From Stenocarpella maydis (Eukaryota; Ascomycota; Sordariomycetes; Diaporthales; Diaporthaceae): 64,000 bases of DNA. The position numbers and the translations under genes were made by a program. Below, piece by piece: positions 1 to 11,262 of the stretch (its first letter is position 1; each line of letters begins with the position of its first letter). The notes beneath the pieces were generated by a model. It saw only the letters and a program-made list of their open reading frames with translations, was not told where the DNA came from and did no database searches. The DNA lies in assembly GCA_002270565.1 (NCBI GenBank), contig NQMI01000003.1, positions 241,331 through 305,330 on the forward strand. Reading direction: 5' to 3'.

Positions 1-1618
1 CCCGGCTCGGCACCCGGATGCCAGCCCCTTTCGGGCTCGAACTCGCTGAAGTCGTCGATGCTCTTGAACGTGTTTGCTCGGGTCAATCGACGACGGATCG
101 GGGAGCGAGGGGAGCTGCGCAAGTCTTCTTCTGGTTTCGTGGCAGAACGAGGGGAGGCGGTCGGCTGACGGGGGTCAACAGTGGCGGGATCCTGTCCCAC
201 TCTATATTGTACATGTTGTGCTGGCCTGGCAGGGGGCATCTGTGACGGCTCGGACGTTCCAGACGGCTCTGAGACTGATGTGTTTATGGGTGGCAGCGAG
301 GCAGCGAAGTCTCGCGCCGTGACGCGTGGCTGCGGCTCCTCTTCCTGCGACATGCTGCTGTCGTCTTGTTCGCGACGGGCCGAGGAGAGATGCTGCCCGT
401 TGGAAGAGGTCGATGGGCGCCTCGGAGCCAGGAGCCGGAGGCCGGCTTGCGATGATAATATAGTGCTCGATACCAACGAGGTTCCCGAATGGTCGATGGT
501 ATTCCATTAGGAAGCAGTGACGATCAGCAGAGGAGGCATGCATATGTGTGAAATGGAAAAGGGTCGATGCTGTTCCATTACAGAGCAGTGACGACGAGCA
601 GCCGAGGACGAGTGAGCATTGTCGAGTAAGAAGGGAAATAAGCTCTACGTGGTGGCAGGAGCAAGGGTTCCAAACTCGCAATCCTAAAATTAACCCCAAT
701 CCAACCCCCTGGGCCGATAGCGGCGGAGACTCTCGTATTGGGCGGGCATGAACCAATGGGATATTCCATTGAGAGATTTGCCACGTCCTGGTGCTGGAGC
801 AGTCGATGCATGTAGTGTGCGTGTTTTGTGCCGTTGGTCCATCCAGGCCGGGTGGGAATCACGGCCGTCTCCATCGTGAAAATCAAAGCCAAGCCAGGGG
901 GTCGCGTGGGAGGTGGAGGGGCTGAAGGGGTGGGCCATCCCGGGAGATGGACGGCACGTAGTATGTAGGAAAAGCTTCGCTCTACACATGGCGTAGATCA
1001 AGGGTCCCCACCCCCTTAGTCATCATCCCAAGATGCGACGAACGACGACGTTGATATAAGGATAGCCCAGCCACCCATAGCTTGCCAGCGCCTTGTTCTT
1101 GTGGGCTTCGGTTCTAACATCCCGACTTGGCGTCTTATTATCGACTCGATTCTACTATGCACGGCAGACGCATGTGCAAACATGCAGCTAATTCCACCCA
1201 CACTCGCCATCAGCCGATCCCTCAGCACCCCAGGACAGGCTGCTCGGTAGCGTGCCCTAGGACAGAGACCTTCAAAGATTTTTCTTTTTCTTTCCCCCCC
1301 CCTCCTTGCGGCGTCTGCCAAACCAAGGATGACTCTCAATATTGACCAGCCAAGCGGTGGGACAGCTCGGCTTCGACAGGTTCCTGTCCCAGCCTCGACC
1401 GCCGACCTACCCAATCAAAAATGCACCGGGCCGAGATATTGACAATCCTATTGCTTTAACGTAGCATAGGGCTAAGCGAATGACGACGACCAGATCCCCC
1501 GCCCTTTTTCTTCTTTCAATTCATTCTCTGTGTCGTGGCCCGCGAAGAGCTCGCTTCTCAAATGTCTACGGGTTTGCTTGTTCCAAACCCGGCTGTTGCT
1601 GGCCCGGCCAAGGTCTTT

Positions 1619-1697
<79 letters not shown>

Positions 1698-3052
1698 GTT
1701 TTTTTTTCTTTTCTTTTCTGTTCTGTTTTTGGGTAGCGAGATATGAATACGTGGCAGAAACCCGAACGCCTTCTACGCAAACAGGTATTCGTTGCGTCCC
1801 ACGATGCCTCGCAGAACTGGCTTTTGCCCTCGTGTGCCGGCTTTGCTTTCCCTTCCCGGAGGAGGGAGACCGACCGGCAAGTGAGCTTCGTCTTGGGTCA
1901 GCCACACTGTCAGCCCCGGCGGACCAACAATCAAGTGTGCCCAGAATGATCCATCACATTCCACAGGCCAAGCCCGTGGGGTCGGAACTCTCTCACACTA
2001 CACGTCGCTCTCTCGGCTAGAATACCCGCCTTCTTGGCCCGCGCCGTCCTTGCCAGATGTCACTGTCTCACCAGAGTCTTTTTTGCCCATGCTGCGTGAC
2101 CAGGATCGGGAGGCTCGACGTCGCATCCTGCCTGGTAAGCTCTTCCGAAATGCATGTCTCATCCGGACACCTCAGCAGGGGGGTTTTCACCTCTAGGGAA
2201 CGGCCGATCCTCTCACGACATGAATGCCCTCGCCATACCGCCGCGGAGGACCGAGCCTCAACAAAGTGCGCGTTGACGAGGATGGGCCGGTCTGGTGCGC
2301 CCTCCCCCAGGTTCCGGCCACAGAGCGCCCAGCATCAGATCAGCAGCGCCCCGAGGCGGTGAGCATTCGATTGGCGGGCCGAAGCGAGGATGACGGCTTG
2401 AGACTTCGTCATCAGTCACCCCGGTTCGTGCCTGTCCAACTGGTCCGGTGCGAACTGGCGGACCACCGCGACTTGCGGACTGCGCGCACGCTCGCCCACC
2501 AGACACCGCCGCCGTACACGGCCCGGCGGGGTTCGACGGGCGATGGCGGGACGCAAGGCGACCCCCAGCCGCGGCGTTTACCTGCCTTCTTGCTCACGCC
2601 TGTTCCTGCTGCCACGTTGGTGACAAGACGGTCGCAGTACGGCCGAGACACCGCTTTCGGCTGAGGCAACCTCGAGGCAGCAAATGGTCTGTGGGTCTAT
2701 CGCTTCCCCCGTGTTCCTCATTCGGCTTCTGGGTCCCGCTCATCCTGACAGGCGCCCGTGACGCTATCATGTCTTTGCTTGGCCCGGGCCGGGCGTGTGA
2801 GATGTGCTTCCCGTCAATAATGACTCTGGCCTAGTAGGGCTGGGGCGCGGGCCCGCCTTACTTATAGCCGAGCGGTCAACTCCCACCTGGCGCTCGATCA
2901 AACCGAGACACTCGCTTCCTAAGCGACCTCTTCTGCTGCTTCTGCCATCAGAGACTCCTTCATAAATCCTTTGTCTCCGGCAACCCCCCCCCCCCCGAGA
3001 GTGACACAGGCGTCACCGTAAATGCTTCCAGACGGAAACTCTCCTCGCGATA
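1..3052. other. Gene-free stretch with microsatellite
   Basis: No open frame here resembles a known family. The longer frames are antisense pairs, or run through the TTTC repeat at 1617-1697 and code only for low-complexity K/E/R or F/L/S strings. A C homopolymer lies near 2985-2996, just before the next gene. The last 200 bases are probably the promoter and 5' leader of the membrane-protein gene starting at 3053. Confidence 0.6.
1617..1697. repeat. (TTTC)n microsatellite, about 20 units
   Basis: An uninterrupted run of the tetranucleotide TTTC (GAAA on the other strand) covers about 80 bases and is followed by an impure T/C tract to about 1728. Simple repeat; likely polymorphic between strains. 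The open frames through it are artefacts of the repeat. Confidence 0.97.
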
Positions 3053-4295
3053 ATGACGACGGCCTTTATCTACGCCCCTGCCCTGAGCGCTATGTCTGCC
3101 TCCTGGCAGGGACTCGCCCACTTCATAGGGTTCCGGGACAGCTATAACTTCGTTCTCTGGTGCATATTCGCCCTTGGCATGCTCGGCTTCACGCTGAGCC
3201 GAGCCCCATATCTGGACTACTATGGTGTGTTTTGCAAGAGCAAGTCGCTGACACCAAGTTTACATGCCGCACCGGGGGAGTGTTACTTCTTCCTTAACGG
3301 TGGGCGGGAGCAGGCCGGCATGATGATGCATCTCTACGCTATAATACCATGCTGCTTCCTGTTGTTCTTCCAGTTCGTCCCTGTCATCCGTCGAAAAGCA
3401 GTCTTATTCCACAGGATCAACGGATATACCGTTATATTGTTGATGGCAGTTGCCCTGGTCGGCGGGCTGATGGTAACGAGGAACGCATTCGGAGGGGACG
3501 TGTCATTCCAGGTTGCCAATGTGCTGCTTGGCGCGTTGGTGTCCACGTGCCTCGCCCTTGCTATCATCAATATCAGGAGGCTACAGATAAATCAGCACAG
3601 AGCGTGGATGCTGAGAGCCTGGGTTTTGGTAAGACACCTGCACCTGTCCCAGGTTTCCAGTATTCTGCCGCACAGGTTTGACTGATGACAATGCCAGGCC
3701 TCAAGCATCATCACGATGCGCATCGTTCAGAACGTCGCCTGCCGCGCAGTCAGCGGCCAGGGGTACACAGCCATGCGGCCTTGTGCCCAGATCGACAGCG
3801 ACGGCATCCTGCCCAGGTCCCTGGTCGAAAGCTCGTGGCCCGGCTGCGCGGCGTATTTCTCGGGCGAGAGCCCGGGCCAGCAGGTCCTCGTCAGGGCCGA
3901 CTACTACGGCCTCCCCATCGAGATAAACGTCGCCATCTCCATCGTCAGTGGGGCGTCGGCCTTTGTCGCGCTCATTTTACACGCAATGGGCGTAGAGCTA
4001 TATGTGAGTAACGTAAACACCCATCCCACATCGCTGAGTGAGAGGTAGCATTAGGAACTGACCACCCCGACCGCAGCTCCACCTCACCTCAATAGAGTCA
4101 GAACGTTTGCGCCATGCCCCCTGCCACAAACAGTCGGCATCCTGCGCGAGACATCAGCCGCACGGCTGCCCAGCTCATGCCGGCGGTTTCAGGGGATCTG
4201 CCAAGATGCCCGCCACCCACGGAGACTCCAAAATATTAATAGTTAGCGACTCTGCCTCGGAGATATCATGTGAGGCGGGAGCTCAGGAGGCATGA
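3053..4295 (+). CDS. DUF2306-type multi-pass membrane protein
   Basis: Three exons fit: 3053-3628, 3698-4003 and 4077-4295, all joined in phase 0 by introns with GTAAGA/CCAG and GTGAGT/GCAG ends, giving about 366 residues. The protein has several hydrophobic helices: residues about 30-50, 90-110, 120-140 and 150-172 in exon 1, and one near the end of exon 2. Between helices 4 and 5 is a short basic/His segment of the type NxHRAWMLRAW, which is characteristic of predicted membrane proteins of the DUF2306 family, where it sits at the membrane face. The hydrophilic tail in exon 3 is poorly conserved and rich in His, Ala and Ser. No biochemical role is established for the family, so I give none. 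The start is the first ATG, followed by a non-cleavable hydrophobic segment. Its 3' end converges on the lectin-like gene 325 bp away. The exon 3 acceptor is the least certain part. Confidence 0.72.
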
Positions 4296-4619
4296 CCCAT
4301 GCCGGTGTTGTCCAAGGCTTGTGTGCGTGCGGTCCTCCGTAGCATTGCACAAGTGCGTATGGACTAGGCTGAAATTGATGGGATACAAGGCGTTTGAAGG
4401 GAGAAGAGGAGCGACTGTAATATGGGTAGATGGAATCGAAGATTGTTGTTTGCTTATAAGGCCTTGAGACATGTGTAGGTTTGTGTGAATATTATGTACG
4501 TGCTGCTGAATCGACCAAAGGGAACTTCGCCATCCTTGACGAAGCAGGAACAAGAAGTCAAGCGATATGGCATGTACAGCGTCGGAGGTTTGCTCTCCTC
4601 CTTCTCTCTGAGCATGTGC
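4296..4619. other. Convergent spacer between two 3' ends
   Basis: Short convergent intergenic stretch that should carry the 3' ends and polyadenylation sites of both flanking genes. Nothing else is visible. Confidence 0.6.
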
Positions 4620-6026
4620 TCACGATTCCAACGTGAACAGATTCGACGACTCCTGACAAGTTCCAGTCACCAGCCTTCCGTTTCCTGTAATTAGGCAAGT
4701 CTTGTTCCCTTCGCTTACCGGCGCCAGCGCAAGGCTCTTCTCACCTGTGAATGAGAACAGTTGCCCCAGGTTTGTGAGGCCCGAGCCATCAGCTCTTCCG
4801 CCGCACGAGAACAGGGTGACTTGGTCCCCAGGTTGCCTTCGGCCGTCAAAAGAAATGCAGCCCTGTGTGGCGGTGCTCACGATCAGGGCGGCATCGCCAC
4901 CGCTGCCGTCGTTGTGCTTGCCAGAAGTAATCAGGTCCCAAGTGGTTGGATTGGCGCAGTCAGTGAGGGCGACAGGAATGAGATTCATCCTGAAGTCACC
5001 CGCTGTAGGATCAACCGAGAGACACTGGCCGCTGGGAGCACGGATCTTGGTGTTGCTGACGGCCCGCACGGCTGTCTTATCGCGCTGTTGGGCCTCTGCT
5101 GCTGCTGCCTGGTCAATATTGTTGCCGACGCTGGGGACTGGAGCCGCCGACTCTGTGGTGTTGAATCTTGTGGCACCAGTCAGCTCCGTGGCTGTGGCTG
5201 CAGGAAGCAAGGCTATGGACTTGTTAGCAAGTTTAGTGACTGTAAGGGCTTCAGTGCTCACAAGTTCTTTCAGGCAATGCGGTGGTAGTACTGGCCGAGG
5301 GACGAGTGGCTAGGGCGCCGAAGGAGAACTCCTGTGCTGCATCTCCAGGACGGCACTCAGAAATGTCCAAGGAGTTGTCATTAGCTGTCAGGCACTGCCC
5401 TGGGGCATTCCGCGGTTGCAGAGACTGTGGGCCTTCTGGCTGGCTGAATGGGAAGATTTGAGAATCCGTCTCAAGGCCGCCTATCGAGCGCTAGTGTCAG
5501 CATTCTGCCTGTCAAAATACAAAGGGGGTTCGGTGGAGGACGGGTAGACTGACTCCCATCAGCTCTACCGCCGCAAGAGAAGAGAAGGACTTGGTCACCC
5601 GCAGGCCGGCGAGGGTCGAAGTTAAAACAGGCGCCTGTTGTGATGCTCACAATGAGCATGGACTGGGGGGTACTGATGTGCTTCCCAGCTGTGATGATGT
5701 CCCATCCTTGGCCGTCTGTGGAACCACATTCAGCAACGTTGATGGGGGTCAAGTTGGCGCGGAAATCACCCGAGAGCTTGTCGACGGAGAGGCATTTGCC
5801 GTCAGAAGTCTTGTCGGTATTGATCAGCTTGGGCGTCACGAATGGGTCCGGTAGCAGGGCTTACCTTGATGTTGATATCGGATAAGGCCCTCATGGCGGT
5901 GTCGTCACGTTGATGAGCCTCGGCGGCGGCAGCCTCATCAAGGGAGATAACCACCCTGACGGAGATGAGCGGGTTGGCGGAGGCAAGACCCGCACAAGCA
6001 AGGAGCGAGATTAGCTGAGAAACCAT
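4620..6026 (-). CDS. Secreted two-unit ricin-B-lectin-like protein
   Basis: Four exons on the minus strand (6026-5865, 5809-5554, 5480-5262, 5197-4620) join with consistent phases (0, 1, 1) to give 404 residues. The first intron has GTAAGC...ACAAG, the second GTCAGT...GATAG, the third GTGAGC with a GCTAAC branch point and CTGCAG. Residues 1-18 are a signal peptide (MVSQLISLLACAGLASA). The mature protein is an internal duplication. Each unit begins with a helix-like block AAAAEAxQRDxTAxRA, then a GxCLSVDxxxGDFRxNLxP segment, a tryptophan motif (GWDIIT or TWDLIT), a CxxFDxRRxxGDQVxLFSCGG segment and an F-S-F segment. The spaced Cys/Trp pattern resembles beta-trefoil ricin-B lectin folds, which bind carbohydrates; no catalytic domain is attached. 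Probably an extracellular sugar-binding or wall-associated protein. An upstream in-frame ATG (6098) would put an AT-rich stretch before the signal peptide and is less likely. The fold assignment is moderate; the exon structure is well supported by the duplication. Confidence 0.75.
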
Positions 6027-7997
6027 GGTGAAGGTGATGACCATATACATATATACATATATAAATATATATGTATAGATGAAGGATTGTATGGGCAAGG
6101 TATGCTTGGTAACGAGATGCTCAGAGAGTGGAATTGTGCTGCTGTACTTGAGGGATCCGGGACCGAGATGTAATACTTAGAGAGGAACTGAAGAGTAAGT
6201 CAGAAAAGCTGATGAAACCAAGGGAGGAGGGAAAGAAAGTGAACAAAAGAGAGGGTAGAGGGAATCTTGGTCATCAAACACGACGGAAATCTGCGACTCC
6301 TCTTGCCCCAAGTCGAGTTGTGGGGAGGCGCAGTTCTGGGACTCATACAGGAAGAAGCACGCATTCTCGGAGGAAGGCAAGATGGGTGCAAAGTACTGGA
6401 TTTTGGTGCAGCCAGTTTGTTTCCAGTGGGTTTCGTAGCTTGGCCACAAATGCCACCCCATGGCGAAGGCCTAATGTTGAGTCGGTGATGGATATGCTGT
6501 TTCTGCCTTTGGCGTGGCGTGGCCGCGCGCCTGCACGGAAAGAGGGCGCCAACATGCAACTGGCCGCAAAGGGGCCTCTCGGGCCTGGGCCTGGTTCGAC
6601 CGGTTGGGCCTGGGCCTTTGGCAGGGTGTGAGAAGACGCAGGAGGAGCGTCAAGGAAACGCCAAGCAGTAGCGTCCGTCCCCTCGGACGGGCCTTCTGCT
6701 GAGGCTGCAGGACGAAACCCACGTTGTTGCACTGCAGGTGCAGGAGGGCGCCACGGGCGCTACCTGCACGGCTGAACAAGCCAAGCCCGAGACGAACCGT
6801 GGTAGCCCCTGTCGCTTCACCGCTGGAGCGTGTGCGATTGGGCAGGAGCCCAACACGCATCCAGATTAGGAAGTTGCAGGGGTCGTCCCTCTCAGTGCTG
6901 CTGGCATGGTTCCCCCACACACACCCACATGTCCATCGTGTTAGAAACAACATTAACGACAACGGGTATGGGAAGCAAGTTCGATAGCAGTAATTTCAGA
7001 AACAATTTCTTTTGGGCCCAGGAATCACGTCCTCAAACAAGGGCGAGGTAGTAATTTCGCCGATAGCCGGGATCAAAAAGAAGCCACAAAATAGAGGCGA
7101 GGAGGAAATCTGGGGCCTCAAGAGAGGTGCTGGGGGAGGTAGGGAGGGCATGTCGTGAAGGATTAGCGGATAATAACACAATAAACACAAGGAGTGTGAG
7201 CAGGGAACAGAGATAAAGTGGTGTAAATAGATGTAAAAGAATAAAATGGGGCGGAGGAGGGAAAAAAAAGAAAGAAACAGCTAGCTCGAACCCAGCACGT
7301 GCTGAAACGAAGTGTCCGAAGACTTGAAATAACCACCTCCAGGCCGGAGAAGTTTAACGCTCCTCATACTTGAGCTACTTCGCTGATAGAACTCAGTCTG
7401 AAATGTATTGTCAAGGCGATGCCAGGTGGTCGGTCCTTGGGGGTTAGTGGTCTATGGTCAGTGCACTCTTCTGCCCTGAGCCTAACTAGGCAGGCGCTGG
7501 CGCAGGCGCTGGCGCAGGCTCGAGTCCCGCCGCTTTGGAACGAACCACACCACGAGTACCTAGGTAGACCCCCTTACCCCCCCCCCCCGAGAAAGCCATA
7601 CATTTCGTAAGTTTATCGGAAGTTTGAGGGTCTCAAACGCTTACCAGGTATATAGGTAACTGGTGATTTGGCCGACTACCTAGGTAGGGCTGCAGTGTTC
7701 TTCGAGTCCCAACATCGAAGTGATCCAGCAAACTAGAAGCCCCTGAGCAGAGCAGCAACACCAGCTGGGCTGAATGTGGCGGGTAAGATAGCATCTTGGC
7801 TATTAACAGTATTCCCAACAATGACAAGTGATGGTATCATGTACATCAAACGCTCGCGCGTGTTGCCAGCAATATGTGCCTTAACCCGCCGTCCCATCAT
7901 TCTTCCGCGACAATACCAGCAAGCAAGCCATGGACCAGCAGCCACACTCCTAGGAAATCGATGCCGGAGATTACAAAGCCACGGATAGTCTAGCCCA
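6027..7997. other. Long spacer between lectin-like gene and P450 3' end
   Basis: It begins with a TA-rich tract at about 6043-6080 (promoter or leader of the lectin-like gene). The rest contains only short overlapping frames on both strands with no family resemblance. Two perfect TACCTAGGTA palindromes lie at 7557-7566 and 7677-7686, with a C homopolymer (7580s) between them. Confidence 0.55.
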
Positions 7998-9759
7998 TTA
8001 TTTCTTGGAGATGAATACCTCCAACCCTTCCTGTACGACAAAAAAGGTGGCGTGGGCTTCCAGTTCCCTTCCTGGATTCACGAGCTCGAAGTGGTAATCC
8101 CGCAGGAGTCGGGGCACGACCTTGTTGATCTCGAGCAGGGCAAGGTTGCGACCGATACAGACGTGGCTGCCGCCGCCAAACTACACACGATGATTGTCAG
8201 CCGCACTTCCGGGTCGTGGTAGGCTGCACACCATTGTGGACTCTTCTTACCTGGAACATGTACCTCTCCATCCTCCTGGCCTCCTCAGCGTCGCCCAGCC
8301 ACCGCTCTGGCCGGTATATGTCGGCGTCCTGCCCAAAGGTCGCCTTGTCGCGGTGCAGGACCCACCCGTTCACGGCGATTGTCACGCCCCCAGGGAAGAC
8401 CTCGCCGCCCACCTCGGCGCCCTCGGGCGGCACCAGGCGGGCGATGTTGAGCCCCACGGCCGGGCGCACGCGCATCGCCTCCTTGAGGCACGCTTGGAAG
8501 TACGGTAGGTTCTGGGCCTCATTCCACGAGATGTTGCCCGTCGGGGGGATGGTCCCGTCAGCGGCTGCCGTCTGGATCTCCTCCTGGATCTTGGCGTAGA
8601 CGCGGTGGTCGGAGAGGACTTGCCAGAAGAAGGACTGCATGGTTGAGGCTGTCGAGTCGGAGCCGGCGAAGCTGTGATCGTGTCAGCACTCTGAAGGATT
8701 GGCATACGGTATTCCTGATGCTGTAAAGGACAGGAAACCACACAAGACCTACATTGCGCCATGTGCGACAGCAAACACATCACCCTCACCAAACCGCTGT
8801 GGGTCCTTGAGATGACCCTTGATCAGACTGGCCAGCAAATCTTGCCGCCCATCACCTCCCCTCCACCTCCCCTCGCTTTCCTTGTCGAACGGTTTTCTCC
8901 GTTCGAGCTCCTCGAGCGCCATGCGAGTGATGAGGGCGTCCTTGCTCGTCATCCCTGGGATCAGGCTTCGCAGCGGATTCCTCCTGAGGAAGTGGTCCAT
9001 AAACGGCACTTGCCCCACGATGCCGTTGTACCGCTGCATATCATCGATGGTTCGGATCGCCCCGTCCACGTCGCGGCCTTGCTCCAGGAACCCAAAGCTC
9101 CGGCTGAAAGCCACTTCGCCCAGGACGTCGAAAGCGAACCAGTGGAGCCAGTTGCCGAGATCCACGATGCGGCCGTTCGAGGTATTCTTGGTCTTGCCTC
9201 CGGCGGGACCCGCAGCCGAGTCCAACTTCTGCATCAGCACCTCGATGGTGTCGTCGATAAAGGGGCTGAGCTGCTGCATTGCTGCCATGCTGTACGGCAC
9301 GTTGGCGACCTTCTTCTTTTGGGCGTGGACATCTTCTCGGTACTCGGTGAAGATGTCTGGGTTCTCTGGTGGCGGGAAGACACCGTAGAACTTGGTCTTG
9401 TAGAAACGCTTGCCTGCTGACAGAAGAGTACGCGCAGCCTCGGGTGATGACACGGAAATCTCATTTGGTGCAATGCGCACGACGGGACCATACTTCTCGT
9501 GCAGCTCGATGTGCTCGAGATGAGTGTGCGTTGAGGCCGTTGAAATCACCTTCCATAATCTTGTCATCGAGGCCAGCCATGGGCCGGGATATTTACGCAG
9601 TGGCGAGGCATACTTCCTGTATAACGCACGCGCGATGACCAAGCTGGGGATTGTGACGAACCACCACCGAATTAAGAATGGCAGTAGGCCTGTGATGAAT
9701 GCCCGAGTGGGTGAGATGGCCCCACTCTCCGTCTGAAGCCTGTCAATGGGGCCAGCCAT
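7998..9759 (-). CDS. Cytochrome P450, pisatin demethylase-like
   Basis: Three exons on the minus strand (9759-8753, 8671-8251, 8180-7998) give 536 residues, the usual length for a microsomal fungal P450. Visible in order are an N-terminal membrane anchor at about 14-35, a proline hinge (KYPGPW, near 53), an I-helix oxygen-binding motif AGSDST at about 338-343 split by intron 1, the ExxR of the K helix (Glu400, Arg403), and the haem loop FGGGSHVCIG with the axial thiolate Cys484. The loop has His where fungal P450s normally have Arg. The 'NEISVSSPEA' and 'KTKFYGVF' segments resemble the fungal pisatin-demethylase-like group, which uses NADPH-P450 reductase to hydroxylate or demethylate lipophilic compounds. 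The substrate cannot be read from sequence. An upstream ATG at 9885 would add 42 residues of low-complexity leader; the ATG directly before the anchor is preferred. No other biosynthetic genes flank it, so I do not infer a metabolite cluster. Confidence 0.9.
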
Positions 9760-11262
9760 TGTCGAATGAAGCCGTGCTCTTGAACCTAGGGGTTGAACCT
9801 GATGACTAGAAAGTGGGAATGTTGAATGGCGAACAGAGAGGGAGTAAGTGTTCACTCTAAGGGCTTGGGGGGGGGGCATGGTCATATGGGAGACCGGGAG
9901 ACCGCCTCTGGGTCCTTATGACCTGAGACGGTCGGCACAGACATCGTCGATGGCGGGCAGGCCCCGGAGGAAACCACCACTACCCTGGCAAAGGAAAACA
10001 CCAACATATTTGTCAAGTCGGAGTAATCTGAATATCAGATCCATCGTGCGTTAGATCCGGCGGTATTCCGCGGGGAACCAAGATCTAAGCTCCCGAGGTC
10101 TCCTCAGCAGATTACACATACTTCCGTGTTGGTGGATGACCCAGCTACCGGTGGGCCAAGGTTCCTGCGGCACAGTCTGTGTGGTGTTTGTGTGACGTTG
10201 GAGGTATCAAAGCCAGTGTGTACGATGTGGCAGTGACTTGGCGAGCTGTCGGCGAACCAAATTTCTGCCGACTCTCAATGGTCCATCCAACCATCCCAGG
10301 AGCTACTTTGGAGCCGATTATGCGGGGAGTCAAGTCCCTAGGGGTCGAGCGGGTGCTCGACGGTTGCTAAAAGTGCCGACCGAAAGGAGATGACGCCCAA
10401 CTTACTTCCTCTCCTTGGCGCTTTTATTGGAGCTGTTGTGAGCAATGACCGTTGAGATCTTCGCACGGCACTTTTGGTGTACCGACACCCGCAACCTTTA
10501 AGCACGAGCCTTGCACCGATGTCCGTATTTCCGTCATGATAAGCAGGCCTGCAGCAATCGTAATTATTGCACAGCAGTGTAACAGAGGACTGCAGGAGGC
10601 CGGTCGTCCAGACTCCACAAATAGAAACAAATCAGGCGACGGGTCCGCGGGAATTACCCCAGATTTTATGGGGTGCTGTCCCCACAGAGGAAGAGTGCGG
10701 CGACGACTTGATGCTTGGCCCTAGTACTACTGTGTAGTGTACGGCCGACTCGGGAATAAAAGAGCGGTATCTAGGCAAAGTAGTTGGCGCTACCACAGTA
10801 GTGGCCGTTGGCTCTTCTGGTCACGATGGCTGGTTGGGGGCAAGGAGGGGAGATCGTTATTCCGCTGCTTGTCCTGGTCGGTCCTTGAGCCGACTGGGAC
10901 TCCTAGGGATATCCAGGCACATCGTACGGCCACGCCCCCCGAGAAAAGCTCACGGGCGCATTGAATGCCACGGAGCCTCTGAAAACAACATACATAGTAG
11001 ATGAACGGTGTATACACGCACACGTCACCCATGTGCCGACGTACTTGATGGAGGGCGCCATTTCATTAAGATGTGCAGCCCAGAGACAGGGGAAGAGGGT
11101 GGAGCCCAACATGGGCGGCCAGTCGCCGCACCACCATTAGTCATGGCTGGGGCCCGCCGGCCGGGAGCCCCAACTGACATCACTCGAATTTTTGCAGGGC
11201 AAAAGGCGCCTGGCCGACATCTTCGCAAGAACAACCCACGATAGCTTCGCCAGACCGATACA
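9760..11262. other. Divergent spacer, P450 / ISA2
   Basis: About 1.5 kb between two divergent starts. It should contain both promoters. The open frames on either strand are short, overlapping and unrecognisable. Confidence 0.55.

Noticed and set aside
202..756. 184-residue minus-strand frame
   Set aside because: No family resemblance; overlapped by similar frames on the plus strand.
1472..1780. Lys/Glu/Arg repeat frame on the minus strand through the TTTC tract
   Set aside because: It is the translation of a microsatellite with no family resemblance.
7440..7545. Possible tRNA with TCGAGTCCCGCC T-arm-like sequence
   Set aside because: T-stem has a mismatch and the acceptor stem does not pair.
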